Source: Streptomyces sp. NBC_01314
Lineage (GTDB): Bacteria; Actinomycetota; Actinomycetes; Streptomycetales; Streptomycetaceae
Length of the DNA: 64,000 nt
NCBI RefSeq assembly: GCF_041435215.1
Contig: NZ_CP108394.1
Coordinates: 9,424,001 to 9,488,000 of the forward strand
Direction: 5' to 3'
A program made the translations under genes and the position numbers. Positions 51,216 to 60,538 of this stretch are shown piece by piece. Positions within the stretch are counted from its first letter, which is position 1; each line of letters opens with the position of its first letter. The notes beneath the pieces were generated by a model. It worked only from the letters and a program-made list of their open reading frames with translations, had not been told where the DNA came from and searched no databases.

Positions 51216-52703
51216 TCAGCTCTCCGGCCGGCCGCCGGCACGGTTGCGGCGGCGCAGCAGGAGCAGGCCGCCCGCCAGGGCCGCGACTCCGCCCGCGGCG
51301 GTCCAGGCGGGGAAGTCGGTGGTGCCGGTCGCGGCCAGGTCCTCGCCCCGGCCGCCCTGGGCGCTCGCGGTGGGGGACGGGGAGACGGACGGCGCGCCCT
51401 TCTTCGAGGTGGCGCCGGACCCCGAGCCGGACGCGGCCGTGGAAGCCGACGGTGGCGCGCTCGCCTCGGCGGCCGTGGCCCTGTCCCGGGTGAACGCCAG
51501 GGTGCCGAAGCCCAGCTGGTCGTAGCCGCCACTGTTGGGGCCGTAGTCGCCGCCCCCGCCCTCGGGGGCGGCCTTGGCCGCGATGCGGGTGAGGTAGGAG
51601 GCGTCGAGGCCCCGGCGCCCGGTGTAGTGGTTGGCGATCATGGCCCAGATGGGGCGCGTCATGTTCGGGTCGACGCCGGCCGTGTCGGACGCGGTCTCCC
51701 TGCCGGACCAGCCGTTGATCGCGCCCTTCGCACGGGTGTTGGCGGTGTAGGCCACCTCGCCGCCCAGGCTCCACCTGGCGACGTACTGGGCGCCCTTGAG
51801 GAAGCGGTTGTCGTCGTAGCCGTACAGGTCGATGCCCTGGTTCCAGGCCATCTCGCAGAAGGTGCCCATCAGGCCGACGCCCAGCAGCGCGTGGCCCTGG
51901 TCGCGGCCGGCCTCCAGCCATTCGGCGAGGCCGTCGTCGTGGACGACGGGGATGGCCTTCTTGACCGCGCCGAGACCCTCACCGTTCTTGAAGTAGTCGA
52001 CGGCGCGGGCGACCTGGGCCCTGTCGTCGCAGAAGACGCCGGTGGCCAGGACGCACGCCATGTTGGCGAGGTCCCAGTTGGGCCAGTAGTTCGTGACGAC
52101 GGCGCCGTTGTGCCTGACCAGGAAGTCGTCGCTGAGCGGGGCGAAGACACCGCTCAGCATCTCCTGGAAGCGGTCGAGTGCGAAGTCGGGGTGGTCGCGG
52201 ACGAGTTCGGCGGCGTTGGCGATCTGGTAGCCGTACAGCCCGGCGGCCAGGAAGCGGTCGGCGTTGCCCGCCAGGGAAGTGAGCTTCGCCGACCAGTCGT
52301 TGAGGATCGCCACGGCGGTGTCGGCGTACGCGGACTCGCCGGTGATGTGGTGGCGCAGGCCGTTCTGGTAGGCGGCGTGGATGTCGTTGTAAAGGATCAC
52401 GTAGTTCTGGCCGGTGCCGCCCCGGACCACGGTCGCCTGCGGGTTGGCCTTCCAGCCGCTCCGCGCGTGCCGGTTGGCGGTCAGCCTGGCGAACCCCGCC
52501 GTGTGGGGCTGGGCGCCCGCCTTCACCTTGGCCGCCATCCGGGCCAGGTCCGCCCCGGTGTGGAGCAGACCGGGGTGCGCGAAGGCGCCGCCCGCCGCGG
52601 AGGCGGGCGCCGCCGCCAGGCCCGTGCCGATTCCCAGACCCGCCGTGCCCGCGGCGATACCGGCGATCTTCAGCGTGCTCCGGCGGCTGATCTCTGCTGT
52701 CAC
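51216..52703 (-). CDS. Tat-exported alginate lyase family protein with LAxTG wall anchor
   Basis: A 495-residue wall protein. The N-terminus carries a twin-arginine signal (EISRRSTLKIAGIAAGTAGL) with cleavage near PASAAGG. The body (about 40-395) is an alginate-lyase-like helical toroid: HPGLLHTGADLARMAAKVKA, NYWPNWDLANMACVLATG, GLMGTFCEMAWNQGIDLYG. A Ser/Ala/Gly-rich linker and LAATG, then a membrane helix and RRRNR tail form a class E sortase signal. It is thus probably displayed on the cell wall and degrades uronate polysaccharides. The GTG at 52703 is the start. Confidence 0.85.
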   Translation of the reverse strand: MTAEISRRSTLKIAGIAAGTAGLGIGTGLAAAPASAAGGAFAHPGLLHTGADLARMAAKVKAGAQPHTAGFARLTANRHARSGWKANPQATVVRGGTGQNYVILYNDIHAAYQNGLRHHITGESAYADTAVAILNDWSAKLTSLAGNADRFLAAGLYGYQIANAAELVRDHPDFALDRFQEMLSGVFAPLSDDFLVRHNGAVVTNYWPNWDLANMACVLATGVFCDDRAQVARAVDYFKNGEGLGAVKKAIPVVHDDGLAEWLEAGRDQGHALLGVGLMGTFCEMAWNQGIDLYGYDDNRFLKGAQYVARWSLGGEVAYTANTRAKGAINGWSGRETASDTAGVDPNMTRPIWAMIANHYTGRRGLDASYLTRIAAKAAPEGGGGDYGPNSGGYDQLGFGTLAFTRDRATAAEASAPPSASTAASGSGSGATSKKGAPSVSPSPTASAQGGRGEDLAATGTTDFPAWTAAGGVAALAGGLLLLRRRNRAGGRPES

Positions 52704-52780
52704 GTGGGGGTCCTCGGGTCTCGGGTACGGGTCGTGGCTCGTGCCCGCGTCGGCCCGCGCGGGTGACTACGAACAGGAGA

Positions 52781-52822
52781 CGCACCGGCCCCGGGCGGAT
52801 AACAGAAATCCGGGGCGGTGCG
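52781..52822 (-). terminator. Terminator after the pectate lyase gene
   Basis: CGCACCGGCCCCGG, a 15-nt loop, then CCGGGGCGGTGCG forms a long stem with one bulge, 34 nt past the pectate lyase-pectinesterase stop. Confidence 0.7.
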
Positions 52823-52855
52823 TCCGTCGTGGTGTTCCCGTGGTGCGCGGTGGTG

Positions 52856-54913
52856 TCAGGCGCCCGGCGTCCAGCCGCCCAGCCAGTCCGCCACCTCCTG
52901 GTCGGCGGCCTGGGCGTCCGTCAGCTGCGGGCGGTCGGCGCTCGCGCTGCCCGAGCCCGCGCCGGTGTTCTTGTACTCGGCGAAGCGGTCGTCCTTCCAG
53001 GAGAAACCGCCCATGTCGGACCAGGGCTTGGGCCTGATCGCGGCGCTGAGCGTGCTGTTGCGGACCGTGGCCTGCGGGTCAACGGTCGTGGAGCCGCCGG
53101 GGTGCCAGTTGCGGCCGAGGGAGAAGCTGGCGGCGGACACGTCGCCGTTGACGGTGGAGCGGTTGATCAGGATGCCCTTGCGGTTCGCGGGCGTGCTCGG
53201 CGCGGTGATGTATCCGCCGGAGGTGCCGTCCCAGCGCTTCTTCAGGGTGATGACCGACCTGTCGACGACCACCGTGGCCCGGCCGAAGATGAAGTCGACG
53301 TTGCCCGTGACGTAGGAGTTGGCGATGTAGACCCGGCCGAGCTTGTCACTGGCGGCCGTCTCCAGTTCCAGTGTGTCCTGGTCGCCGTTGACGATGACCC
53401 CGTCGAGGACGATCCGGTCGGCCTGCGTCAGCAGTGCCACCGCCTGGTGGCCGATGACGGACTGGTTCGCGGCCTCGTCGAAGTCGTTGGTGACGGTCAG
53501 GTTGCGCACCTGGGAGTCGTCGGACTGGATGGACATGGTGGCGCTGCCCGGTGTGCCGTAGCCGCCCGAGCCGTCCGGCTTCGGCGTCCCAGCCGCGTTG
53601 CCGTACACGATCGTCGTGTCCTTGCGGCTGCCGCCCGAGCCCTGGATGGTGACGTGCGGCTTGTTGGAGGGGACCTTGACGACCTCCCGGTACGTGCCCG
53701 GCGCGACCGAGATCACCACACGCGAGGCGTTGTTCGCGGGCACCGCGTCGACGGCCTTCTGCACGCTGGTGTACTGGCCGCTGCCGTCCTTGGCGACGGT
53801 GAGCGTGGTGGCCGCGGCGGCCTTGGCCGTCGCCGTCGTACCGATCGAAGCACGCGGTCCCGCACCGGACTTGAGGAGGGCGGGCACGTCGGCCGCCTTG
53901 TCGAGGGTGTAGGCGTAGTACGTCTTCGGGTCGAAGGCCGTACCGCCGCTCTCATTGCGGCCGGAGGTGCCGGAGAAGACGTTGCCGCGCTGGACCAGGG
54001 CGGCCGTCGCGTCCTTGGTGACCGGGTTCCGCATGCCCTGGAAGTAGCTGTTCTCCAGGACCATCCTCGTGTTGCCGCGCGCGTAGTTGCCGTACGACGA
54101 GGTGATGTCCGTGCCGGACACGTCCTCCAGGAAGTTGTTGTACAGGTGCGCGTGGGCCACGTTGTCGGTGGAGGGGTTGCGCTGCTCGGTCTCGCGGAAC
54201 CAGTTGTGATGGATCGTCAGGTCGGCGGTGGTGTTCGTGGTCCAGCCGATGCCGAAGGTCTTGTTGTTCTGGCTCAGTCTGTTCCAGGACACCGTGACGT
54301 ACGTGGTGTCCTTGCGGCTGTCGATGAGGCCGTCCGCCATGTGCCGCAGATCGTTGTGGTCGATCCAGACGTGGTGGGCGCCGTCCATCTGGATCGCGTC
54401 GAAGTCGTGGTCCTTGTCGTTCCAGGTGCCCTGGTAGGAGTCACGGATCGTCAGGTTGCGGATGATGACGTTGTGGACGCCGGAGCCGAGGAAGAAGCCG
54501 CCGCCCACGATCTGGCCAGAGGTGCCGGAGCCGACGATCGTCTTGTCGGAGGCGACCTTGATCTCCTTGCCCACCGGGTTCATGTCGATCGTCGCGGCCA
54601 CCACGATGACGTACGGCTCGGCGGCGGTCGCGTACTTCTCCAGGTCGGCCAGGGTCTTCACGGTGACCGTCTTTCCGTCCCGGCCGCCGTAGGTCCCGTT
54701 CTGGCCCAGCGCGTTCACCGAGGCGAAGCCGTCGGCCGTCTCGGTGGCCCAGCCGGTGGTGGCCGCCGCCGCCCGGGGCTGGGCGTCCTCGCCGAACACG
54801 CCGAAGACCGTGCCGTAGGCCATGGTCCCGGCGGCGGCCAGGGCCAGGGGGACACCGGCCACGAGGGCGGTCTTCCTTCTGCGGTGGCGGGCCTTGCCGT
54901 TGTTCTCGCTCAC
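52856..54913 (-). CDS. Secreted pectate lyase (PL1)-pectinesterase (CE8) fusion
   Basis: A 685-residue exported fusion. N-terminal membrane/signal segment: KTALVAGVPLALAAAGTMAY. Pectate lyase domain about 50-345 (PL1 beta-helix): SDKTIVGSGTSGQIVGGGFF, DAIQMDGAHHVWIDHNDLRH, FRETEQRNPSTDNVAHAHLY. Pectinesterase domain about 365-670: AKDGSGQYTSVQKAVDAVPA, QAVALLTQADRIVLDGVIVN, GDQDTLELET and GNVDFIFGRATVVV, with catalytic Asp residues in the last two. The protein can demethylate pectin and then cut it. The GTG at 54913 is the start. Direct 15-bp repeats lie upstream. Confidence 0.93.
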   Translation of the reverse strand: MSENNGKARHRRRKTALVAGVPLALAAAGTMAYGTVFGVFGEDAQPRAAAATTGWATETADGFASVNALGQNGTYGGRDGKTVTVKTLADLEKYATAAEPYVIVVAATIDMNPVGKEIKVASDKTIVGSGTSGQIVGGGFFLGSGVHNVIIRNLTIRDSYQGTWNDKDHDFDAIQMDGAHHVWIDHNDLRHMADGLIDSRKDTTYVTVSWNRLSQNNKTFGIGWTTNTTADLTIHHNWFRETEQRNPSTDNVAHAHLYNNFLEDVSGTDITSSYGNYARGNTRMVLENSYFQGMRNPVTKDATAALVQRGNVFSGTSGRNESGGTAFDPKTYYAYTLDKAADVPALLKSGAGPRASIGTTATAKAAAATTLTVAKDGSGQYTSVQKAVDAVPANNASRVVISVAPGTYREVVKVPSNKPHVTIQGSGGSRKDTTIVYGNAAGTPKPDGSGGYGTPGSATMSIQSDDSQVRNLTVTNDFDEAANQSVIGHQAVALLTQADRIVLDGVIVNGDQDTLELETAASDKLGRVYIANSYVTGNVDFIFGRATVVVDRSVITLKKRWDGTSGGYITAPSTPANRKGILINRSTVNGDVSAASFSLGRNWHPGGSTTVDPQATVRNSTLSAAIRPKPWSDMGGFSWKDDRFAEYKNTGAGSGSASADRPQLTDAQAADQEVADWLGGWTPGA

Positions 54914-55323
54914 GCGTCGCTTCCGATCCGTGCGGGGGAGGGTCGTCAGCCGAGCAGTCGCCGCCGGATGCGAAGAGGTTGCCGTGACTTCCGGTACGAG
55001 CACTTCCGGTGCGAATTCCAGACAGGGGAACGGAAGTTCGGGTCGGGGCCGGAGATGGCCGAGAATCGACCCCCGATCACGGGGTGGAACGGTCCATGTC
55101 CCTGGGGCCGGGTCCGCGGCGGCCGTTGACACGTGCACGCAGGTCAGAACCGGGCCGTTACAGCAACACATCGATTCCGTTGTTCACTTGACTACCGGGC
55201 GTCACACGCGATTGGCTCCGCCCAGCGAAAGTCAGCCAGTAGCCGCACGTCATCGCGGTGATGACGGGTATTTCGCTCTCCCAGACCTCCCACCCCGGTC
55301 GCACAGCGAGGTGCCGCGCTCCC
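54914..55323. promoter_or_regulatory. Divergent control region between pectate lyase and sugar-binding protein
   Basis: No gene was seen. Two tandem 15-nt units, ACTTCCGGTACGAGC and ACTTCCGGTGCGAAT, occupy 54987-55016, and an inverted ACGGAAGT lies near 55029. These may be regulator sites. Promoter-like hexamers (ttgaca near 55125, ttgact near 55185) face the plus strand gene. Confidence 0.45.
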
Positions 55324-56334
55324 ATGAACCCACCGCCCGCGTCCCACAGGATCTTCACAGCCTTCCGTGCCGCGGCGCTCGCCGCCGCCGTCTGTCTCAC
55401 CGTCGCCGGCTGCTCGGTGTTCGGCGGCTCGGAGGCCGATTCGGACGCGGACGGGTCGGGTGCCCCGGGTGGCGGGATGAAGGTCGCGCTGATCACGCAC
55501 AGCGCCGAGGGCGACGCCTTCTGGGACCTGGTCCGCAAGGGAGCGGAGGCCGCGGCCGCGAAGGACGGCATCGAGCTGACCTTCGTCAGCGACCCCGACC
55601 CCGCGGGGCAGGCGAAACTGGTACGGGACGCGATCGCCGACAAGGTCGACGGCATCGCGGTGACCCTCGCCAAGCCGCAGGCGATGCGGGGCGCGGTCGC
55701 AGAGGCCCGCGCGGCGGGCATACCCGTGGTGGGTCTCAACTCCGGCATCGACGCCTGGCAGGCACAGGGTCTGCTGGGCTTCTTCGGGCAGGACGAGAGC
55801 GTCGCCGGACGGGCGCTCGGCAACGAACTCGACGCCCGCGCCGCCAAGCACGCCCTGTGCGTCATCCACGAGCGGGGCAACGTCGCCATCGAGGCCCGCT
55901 GCGCCGGCGTGCGGAAGTCCTTCGGCGGCCAGACGGACAACCTCTACGTGGACGGCACCGACATGGACGCGGTGACCGACTCGATCGCCGCGAAGCTGCG
56001 CCAGGACCCGACCATCGACGAGGTCGTCACGCTCGGGGCGCAGTTCGCGCTCGCCGCCGTGGACTCCGTGGACGACGCGAACAGCGAGGCCCAGGTCGCC
56101 ACGTTCGACCTCAACAAGGACCTGGTCAAGGCCGTGAAGAGCGGCGACATCCAGTTCGCGGTGGATCAACAGCCGTACCTGCAGGGCTACCTCGCCGTCG
56201 ACGGGCTGTGGCTCTACAAGACCAACGGCAACACCAGTGGTGGGGGCGTCGAGCCCGTGCTCACCGGCCCCGCGTTCGTGACCAGGAAGAACATCGCCGG
56301 AATCGCCGGGTTCGCGGCGAACGGGACCCGTTGA
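55324..56334 (+). CDS. Orphan sugar-type ABC substrate-binding lipoprotein
   Basis: A 336-residue periplasmic-binding-protein-like lipoprotein: signal FRAAALAAAVCLTVAGC with the lipidated Cys. The type 1 (ribose-family) fold shows MKVALITHSAEGDAFWDLVR, GIPVVGLNSGIDAWQAQGLL and ATFDLNKDLVKAVKSGDIQF. No permease or ATPase gene is adjacent, so it may be an orphan or act with a distant transporter or sensor. It is divergent from the pectinolytic gene, so pectin-derived sugars are a guess. The ATG at 55324 gives the lipobox. Confidence 0.88.
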   Translation: MNPPPASHRIFTAFRAAALAAAVCLTVAGCSVFGGSEADSDADGSGAPGGGMKVALITHSAEGDAFWDLVRKGAEAAAAKDGIELTFVSDPDPAGQAKLVRDAIADKVDGIAVTLAKPQAMRGAVAEARAAGIPVVGLNSGIDAWQAQGLLGFFGQDESVAGRALGNELDARAAKHALCVIHERGNVAIEARCAGVRKSFGGQTDNLYVDGTDMDAVTDSIAAKLRQDPTIDEVVTLGAQFALAAVDSVDDANSEAQVATFDLNKDLVKAVKSGDIQFAVDQQPYLQGYLAVDGLWLYKTNGNTSGGGVEPVLTGPAFVTRKNIAGIAGFAANGTR

Positions 56335-56635
56335 CGTGCGGCGCCCGGAGCTCGGCGAGACCTCCGGCCGTCGGCGGTCCCGGGGCCGCCGCGCCCGGGC
56401 AAACGGAACCTTCCGTTCGGGCATAACCGCACCACGGAACCCAAGCATCCGGAACGGTCGTGTAACGGCGACGCCAAACTTCCGACCACCCCTGCGACGT
56501 GCGCTCACTTGTGCGGATAACATCCTGCGCATCCCCTGTGCGCCCTACTGACAGGTGTCCACCCGCCGATTCCGGACCCCTGTCGCCCCACCCCCCGATC
56601 CCTTCCGCTCTTCGCCAACCGCCCCAAGGACGACG
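56335..56635. promoter_or_regulatory. Upstream region of the conservon
   Basis: No gene was recognised. It should hold the cvnA promoter. Repeated ggaac and cttccg motifs (near 56406, 56436, 56451 and 56478) are noticeable. A GTG at 56555 opens a Pro-rich extension of cvnA, but the ATG at 56636 has an aagga ribosome site. Confidence 0.35.
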
Positions 56636-59053
56636 ATGCCCTCACGGACCGGCGCCCGTCGCCGTCTCGGCTCCATACGTCTCTCGCTGATCCTCCTGGC
56701 TCTGATCCCCAGCGTCACGCTGGCCGTGAGTTGGGGTGTGACGACGACCCAGATGTTCTCGGAGGGACTGCGGCTGCGGACGCAGACCGGACTGAGCAAG
56801 TCCACCGGCGCCATGGGAACCGAGGCGACCCTCGCCCTGCAGCGCGAACGCGCCCTGTCGGCCGCCTACATGGCCACCCCCGGCAGCTCCATGGCTGCCC
56901 TGGAGCAGCAGCGCCGGCAGACCGACAAGGCGGTCGCGAAGCTCGTCGCACATTCGGGCGCCATGGAGGAGGTCCCCGAGCGCATAGGTGACCGGCTGTA
57001 CTCGGTGATGGCCGGCTCCGGCAGCCTGGAGTACTACCGGGGCCAGGTGGACAGCCCCACCGACATCACCCCCGAGCAGATCCTCGGCCAGTACACCGAG
57101 ATCATCGACGGCCAGATCCACGCCTTCCAGGCGCTCTCCCAGGTCGACGACGGTGACCTCACCTCGCAGGCCGGCCCGCTCATCACCCTCGAACAAGCCG
57201 CGGAGCTGGTCTCCCAGGCCGACGCGATCCTCACCCTCAACTGGCCCTCGGGAGAGCTCGACGAGGCGAGCCGGAACCACTTCGCCCAGGTGGTCAACGC
57301 CCGGCGCTGGCTCGTCGACGACCAGCTCATCCACACGGTGGAGGGCGAGGTGAAGACCGAGATCGAACGGATCATCCAGGGCAAGGACTGGCAGGCGCTG
57401 CAGGCCGTGGAGGACCAGGTCCTCTCGGCCCACACGACGGGCACCGGGGAGTCCCGCAGGACCAGGCTGCCGCACTCCCAGGCACGCTGGGACGCCGCGA
57501 TGACGAAGCTGTCCGTCCAGTACGAGCAGCTGATCCGGGCGCAGACCCAGGGCCTGTTGGACCGCAGTGGAGAGGAGGCGCGCGGTCTGCTGATCACGGC
57601 CGGCTCGCTGAGCGCCGGCGGACTCGCCGCGCTGCTGGTGTGCGTCGTGATGTCCTGGCGCATCACCCGTTCCCTGTCCCGTCGGCTCGCCGGCCTCAGG
57701 ACGGCCACCCTCAGCCTCGCCGAGGAGCGGCTGCCCGACGTCGTCGCCCGCCTCGACCGGGGCGAGAAGGTCGACGTGGACGCCGCCGCGGCCCCGTTGG
57801 ACTACGGCACCGACGAACTCGGCCAGGTCGCCAAGGCGTTCAACGCCGCCCAGCGCACCGCCGTGCACACCGCCGTGGAACTGGCCGACACCCGGCGCGG
57901 CTTCCAGCGCGTCATCCTCGGCATCGCCCGGCAGAGCCAGAACCTCGTCAACCTCCAGCTCACCAAGCTCGACAAGCTGGAGCGCCAGCACCAGGACCCG
58001 GAGATCCTGAAGGGCCTGTACGAGCTGGACTCCACCGCGAGCCAGCTGCGCCGCTACGAGGAGAACCTGGTCATCATCAGCGGCGAGCGGCCCGGCCGCA
58101 GCTGGACCGACCCGGTCGCGCTGATCGACATCCTGCGCAGCGCCGTCGGCGAGGTCGCCGAGTACCAGCGGGTGGAGGTGCACGCCGACGACGAGGTGTG
58201 GATCGCCCCGCCCGCCGTGGCCGACGTGATCCACCTCCTCGCCGAGCTCATCGACAACGCGACCACGTACTCGCCCGCCCCCAGCCCGGTCAGCGTCCGC
58301 GCCGCGATCGTCGCCAAGGGGCTCGCCCTCGAAGTGGAGGACCGGGGACTCGGCATGTCCGGGGAGGACTACGCCGCGTTCAACGCCCAACTGGCGGTGC
58401 CCCCGCAGTTCGACGTGGTCGCGCTCGCCGACGACCTCAGGCTCGGCATGTTCGTCATCGCCCGGCTCGCCACCCGGCACGGCATCACCGTCACCCTGCG
58501 CGCCTCGCCGTACGGCGGCACCACCGCGATCGTGCTGATCCCGGACGAGACCGTGGTCCGCGAGGCCCCCGCCCCCGACGAGGACGGCACCGACGCTGCC
58601 GAACAGCCCGTACGCGCCTCGCTCTTGGCCGCCCGGGTCGCCCCGGCCGCCGCGGAGCCGGACCCGGAGCCCGAACCCGTACGGCAGGAAGCGGACCGCG
58701 CGCCCGAGGAACAGCCCGTCATGAACGGGAAGGCCGCCGACCCCGTCAAGGACGCGAACGGGACACGGCCGGCCGCCGCGCGGAAGTCCCCGGCCGGGAA
58801 GAACGGCGGCCTGACGCCGTTGCCCCGCCGGATCCCGCAGACCAGCCTCGCCGCCGAGCTGATGGAGGAGTCGGGCCCCTGCCCCGAGGGCGACGCCGAC
58901 GAATTCACGGCCGAGCGCGCGGCCTCCTCACTCGCCTGCTTCCAGCGCGGAACCCTCCAGGCACGTGACGACGACGAGGAACCCGAGTACGCATCAGGGG
59001 AGGCATCCGCATCCGACGACCCAGGAGACCGGATATCCGCCTCCGGCACCTGA
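56636..59053 (+). CDS. cvnA: Conservon sensor kinase-like protein CvnA with nitrate/nitrite-sensing domain
   Basis: An 805-residue membrane protein. First helix about residues 14-36 (IRLSLILLALIPSVTLAVSW), an extracytoplasmic helical sensor region of the NIT type to about 305, second helix near GLLITAGSLSAGGLAALLVC, a HAMP-like stretch and a cytoplasmic ATPase domain. The N box is ELIDNATTYSPAPSP and glycine loops are DRGLGMS and GMFVIARLATRHG. A clear H-box histidine is not obvious, as usual for CvnA. The C-terminal 200 residues are disordered Pro/Ala/Glu-rich. First gene of cvnA-B-C-D. Confidence 0.9.
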   Translation: MPSRTGARRRLGSIRLSLILLALIPSVTLAVSWGVTTTQMFSEGLRLRTQTGLSKSTGAMGTEATLALQRERALSAAYMATPGSSMAALEQQRRQTDKAVAKLVAHSGAMEEVPERIGDRLYSVMAGSGSLEYYRGQVDSPTDITPEQILGQYTEIIDGQIHAFQALSQVDDGDLTSQAGPLITLEQAAELVSQADAILTLNWPSGELDEASRNHFAQVVNARRWLVDDQLIHTVEGEVKTEIERIIQGKDWQALQAVEDQVLSAHTTGTGESRRTRLPHSQARWDAAMTKLSVQYEQLIRAQTQGLLDRSGEEARGLLITAGSLSAGGLAALLVCVVMSWRITRSLSRRLAGLRTATLSLAEERLPDVVARLDRGEKVDVDAAAAPLDYGTDELGQVAKAFNAAQRTAVHTAVELADTRRGFQRVILGIARQSQNLVNLQLTKLDKLERQHQDPEILKGLYELDSTASQLRRYEENLVIISGERPGRSWTDPVALIDILRSAVGEVAEYQRVEVHADDEVWIAPPAVADVIHLLAELIDNATTYSPAPSPVSVRAAIVAKGLALEVEDRGLGMSGEDYAAFNAQLAVPPQFDVVALADDLRLGMFVIARLATRHGITVTLRASPYGGTTAIVLIPDETVVREAPAPDEDGTDAAEQPVRASLLAARVAPAAAEPDPEPEPVRQEADRAPEEQPVMNGKAADPVKDANGTRPAAARKSPAGKNGGLTPLPRRIPQTSLAAELMEESGPCPEGDADEFTAERAASSLACFQRGTLQARDDDEEPEYASGEASASDDPGDRISASGT

Positions 59054-59099
59054 CGTCCCATCGACTCCCCAAGCAGACCGCTCATTGAAGGACACAGAG

Positions 59100-59528
59100 A
59101 TGACACGCCCCATCCCCGCCACGCACAGCCAGCTCGACCAGCTGCTCACCGGACTGGTGGACCGGGTCGCCGAGGTCGACCACGCCGTCGTGCTCTCCGA
59201 GGACGGACTGGTCGTCAGTAAATCCACCGCGTTCCTGCGCGACGACGCCGAGCGGCTGGCGGCGACCGCGTCCGGGCTGATGAGCCTCAGCAAGGGCGTC
59301 AGCATGGACTTCCGCGGCGGCCCCGTACGCCAGTTGCTCATCGAGATGGGCAACGCCTTCCTGATCCTCACCAACGCCGGACCCGGCGCCAACCTCGCCG
59401 TGCTGACCCGGCAGGGCGCGGACGTCGGCGTGGTGGCGTACCAGATGAACATGCTGGTGAAGAAGATCGGCGAGCACCTCAGCGCGGCCCCACGCGCCGG
59501 TGTCGTCGCGGCCGACAGCGGCGAGTGA
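59100..59528 (+). CDS. cvnB: Conservon roadblock/LC7 protein CvnB
   Basis: A 142-residue roadblock/LC7 protein (QLDQLLTGLVDRVAEVDHAV, LSEDGLVVSKSTAFLRDDAE, GNAFLILTNAGPGANLAVLT). In conservons this protein bridges the sensor CvnA and the GTPase CvnD and probably helps its nucleotide cycle. It follows cvnA by 46 nt and precedes cvnC by 1 nt. The ATG at 59100 follows a gaaggacac site. Confidence 0.93.
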   Translation: MTRPIPATHSQLDQLLTGLVDRVAEVDHAVVLSEDGLVVSKSTAFLRDDAERLAATASGLMSLSKGVSMDFRGGPVRQLLIEMGNAFLILTNAGPGANLAVLTRQGADVGVVAYQMNMLVKKIGEHLSAAPRAGVVAADSGE

Positions 59529-59529
59529 G

Positions 59530-59886
59530 GTGAACGGAGGCGACGCGGCGGGCCGGCTGGTTCGCCCGTTCACCCTGACGGGCGGCCGGACCCGGCCCGC
59601 CCGTGGCGACTTCACCCTCATCACCATGGTGACGGCCGTGGACCCGCAGCCGGCCGGGGGCACCCGGCCGCAGCCGGAGCAGGCCCGGATCCTCAGACTG
59701 TGCGCGAAGCCGATCGTCGTGGCGGAGCTGGCCAGCAAGCTCGACCTCCCGGTGAGCGTGGTCGCCATCATGCTCTGCGACCTGCTGGAAGCGGGCCGGA
59801 TCAGCGTGCGCCAGCCACGGCTGATCTCCCGCGCCCCCGACCTGGACCTGCTGAAGAAAGTGAGGGACGGCCTTGGCCGGCTCTGA
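59530..59886 (+). CDS. cvnC: Conservon DUF742 protein CvnC
   Basis: A 118-residue DUF742 protein: RLVRPFTLTGGRTRPARGDF, ARILRLCAKPIVVAELASKL, VAIMLCDLLEAGRISVRQP. The family has a winged-helix-like core and is always encoded between the roadblock and GTPase genes. The GTG at 59530 gives the right N-terminus. Its end overlaps cvnD by 14 nt. Confidence 0.92.
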   Translation: MNGGDAAGRLVRPFTLTGGRTRPARGDFTLITMVTAVDPQPAGGTRPQPEQARILRLCAKPIVVAELASKLDLPVSVVAIMLCDLLEAGRISVRQPRLISRAPDLDLLKKVRDGLGRL

Positions 59887-60454
59887 CCCCACCCTCCAGG
59901 GGATTTCGGCTCCCGACACGGTGAAGATCCTCGTCGCCGGCGGATTCGGCGTCGGAAAGACGACCATGGTCGGGTCGGTCAGCGAGATCGTCCCGCTGCG
60001 CACCGAGGAACCCCTCACCACGGCCGGTCTCGGCGTCGACGATCTCCACGGCATCCCCGAGAAGCACGCCACCACGGTGGCCCTCGACTTCGGCCGGATC
60101 AGCATCGGCCAGGACCTCGTGCTCTATCTGTTCGGCACGCCCGGACAGCAGCGGTTCTGGTTCATGTGGAACGACCTCGCGATCGGCGCCCTCGGCGCCG
60201 TCGTCCTCGTCGACGTGCGCCGCCCCGAGTCCAGCTTCGCCGCCATCGACTTCTTCGAACGCCGCAAGATCCCCTTCGTCATCGGTGTCAACGGCTTCCA
60301 CGGCGAGCACCCCTACGAGCCCGACGACATCCGCGAGTCCCTGGCCCTGCCCGAGAACACCCCGGTGCTCCTCTTCGACGCCCGCGAACGCACCTCGTGC
60401 CGCGACGTCCTGATAGCCCTCCTGGACCGGCTGATCGCCGCCTCGGCCCGCTGA
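59873..60454 (+). CDS. cvnD: Conservon GTPase CvnD
   Basis: A 193-residue MglA/Ras-like GTPase: P-loop VAGGFGVGKTTMVGSVSEI, switch region EEPLTTAGLGVDD, GTPGQQRFWFMWNDLAIGA and the specificity segment FVIGVNGFHG. It ends the conservon. In S. coelicolor such complexes act like eukaryotic G-protein modules in development or metabolism. The TTG at 59873 follows a gtgaggg site and overlaps cvnC. Confidence 0.93.
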   Translation: MAGSDPTLQGISAPDTVKILVAGGFGVGKTTMVGSVSEIVPLRTEEPLTTAGLGVDDLHGIPEKHATTVALDFGRISIGQDLVLYLFGTPGQQRFWFMWNDLAIGALGAVVLVDVRRPESSFAAIDFFERRKIPFVIGVNGFHGEHPYEPDDIRESLALPENTPVLLFDARERTSCRDVLIALLDRLIAASAR

Positions 60455-60538
60455 GGGCCGGGCGGCGGAGCCGTCGGGGCCGGCGCCGGATTGCCTGGCC
60501 TCGGCGTTCCGGTTGGGCCGGCTGAGCCGGACTGGTCG

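Noticed and set aside
56555..56635. GTG start at 56555 for cvnA
   Set aside because: The added 27 residues are Pro-rich and there is no ribosome site; the ATG at 56636 has aagga at proper distance.
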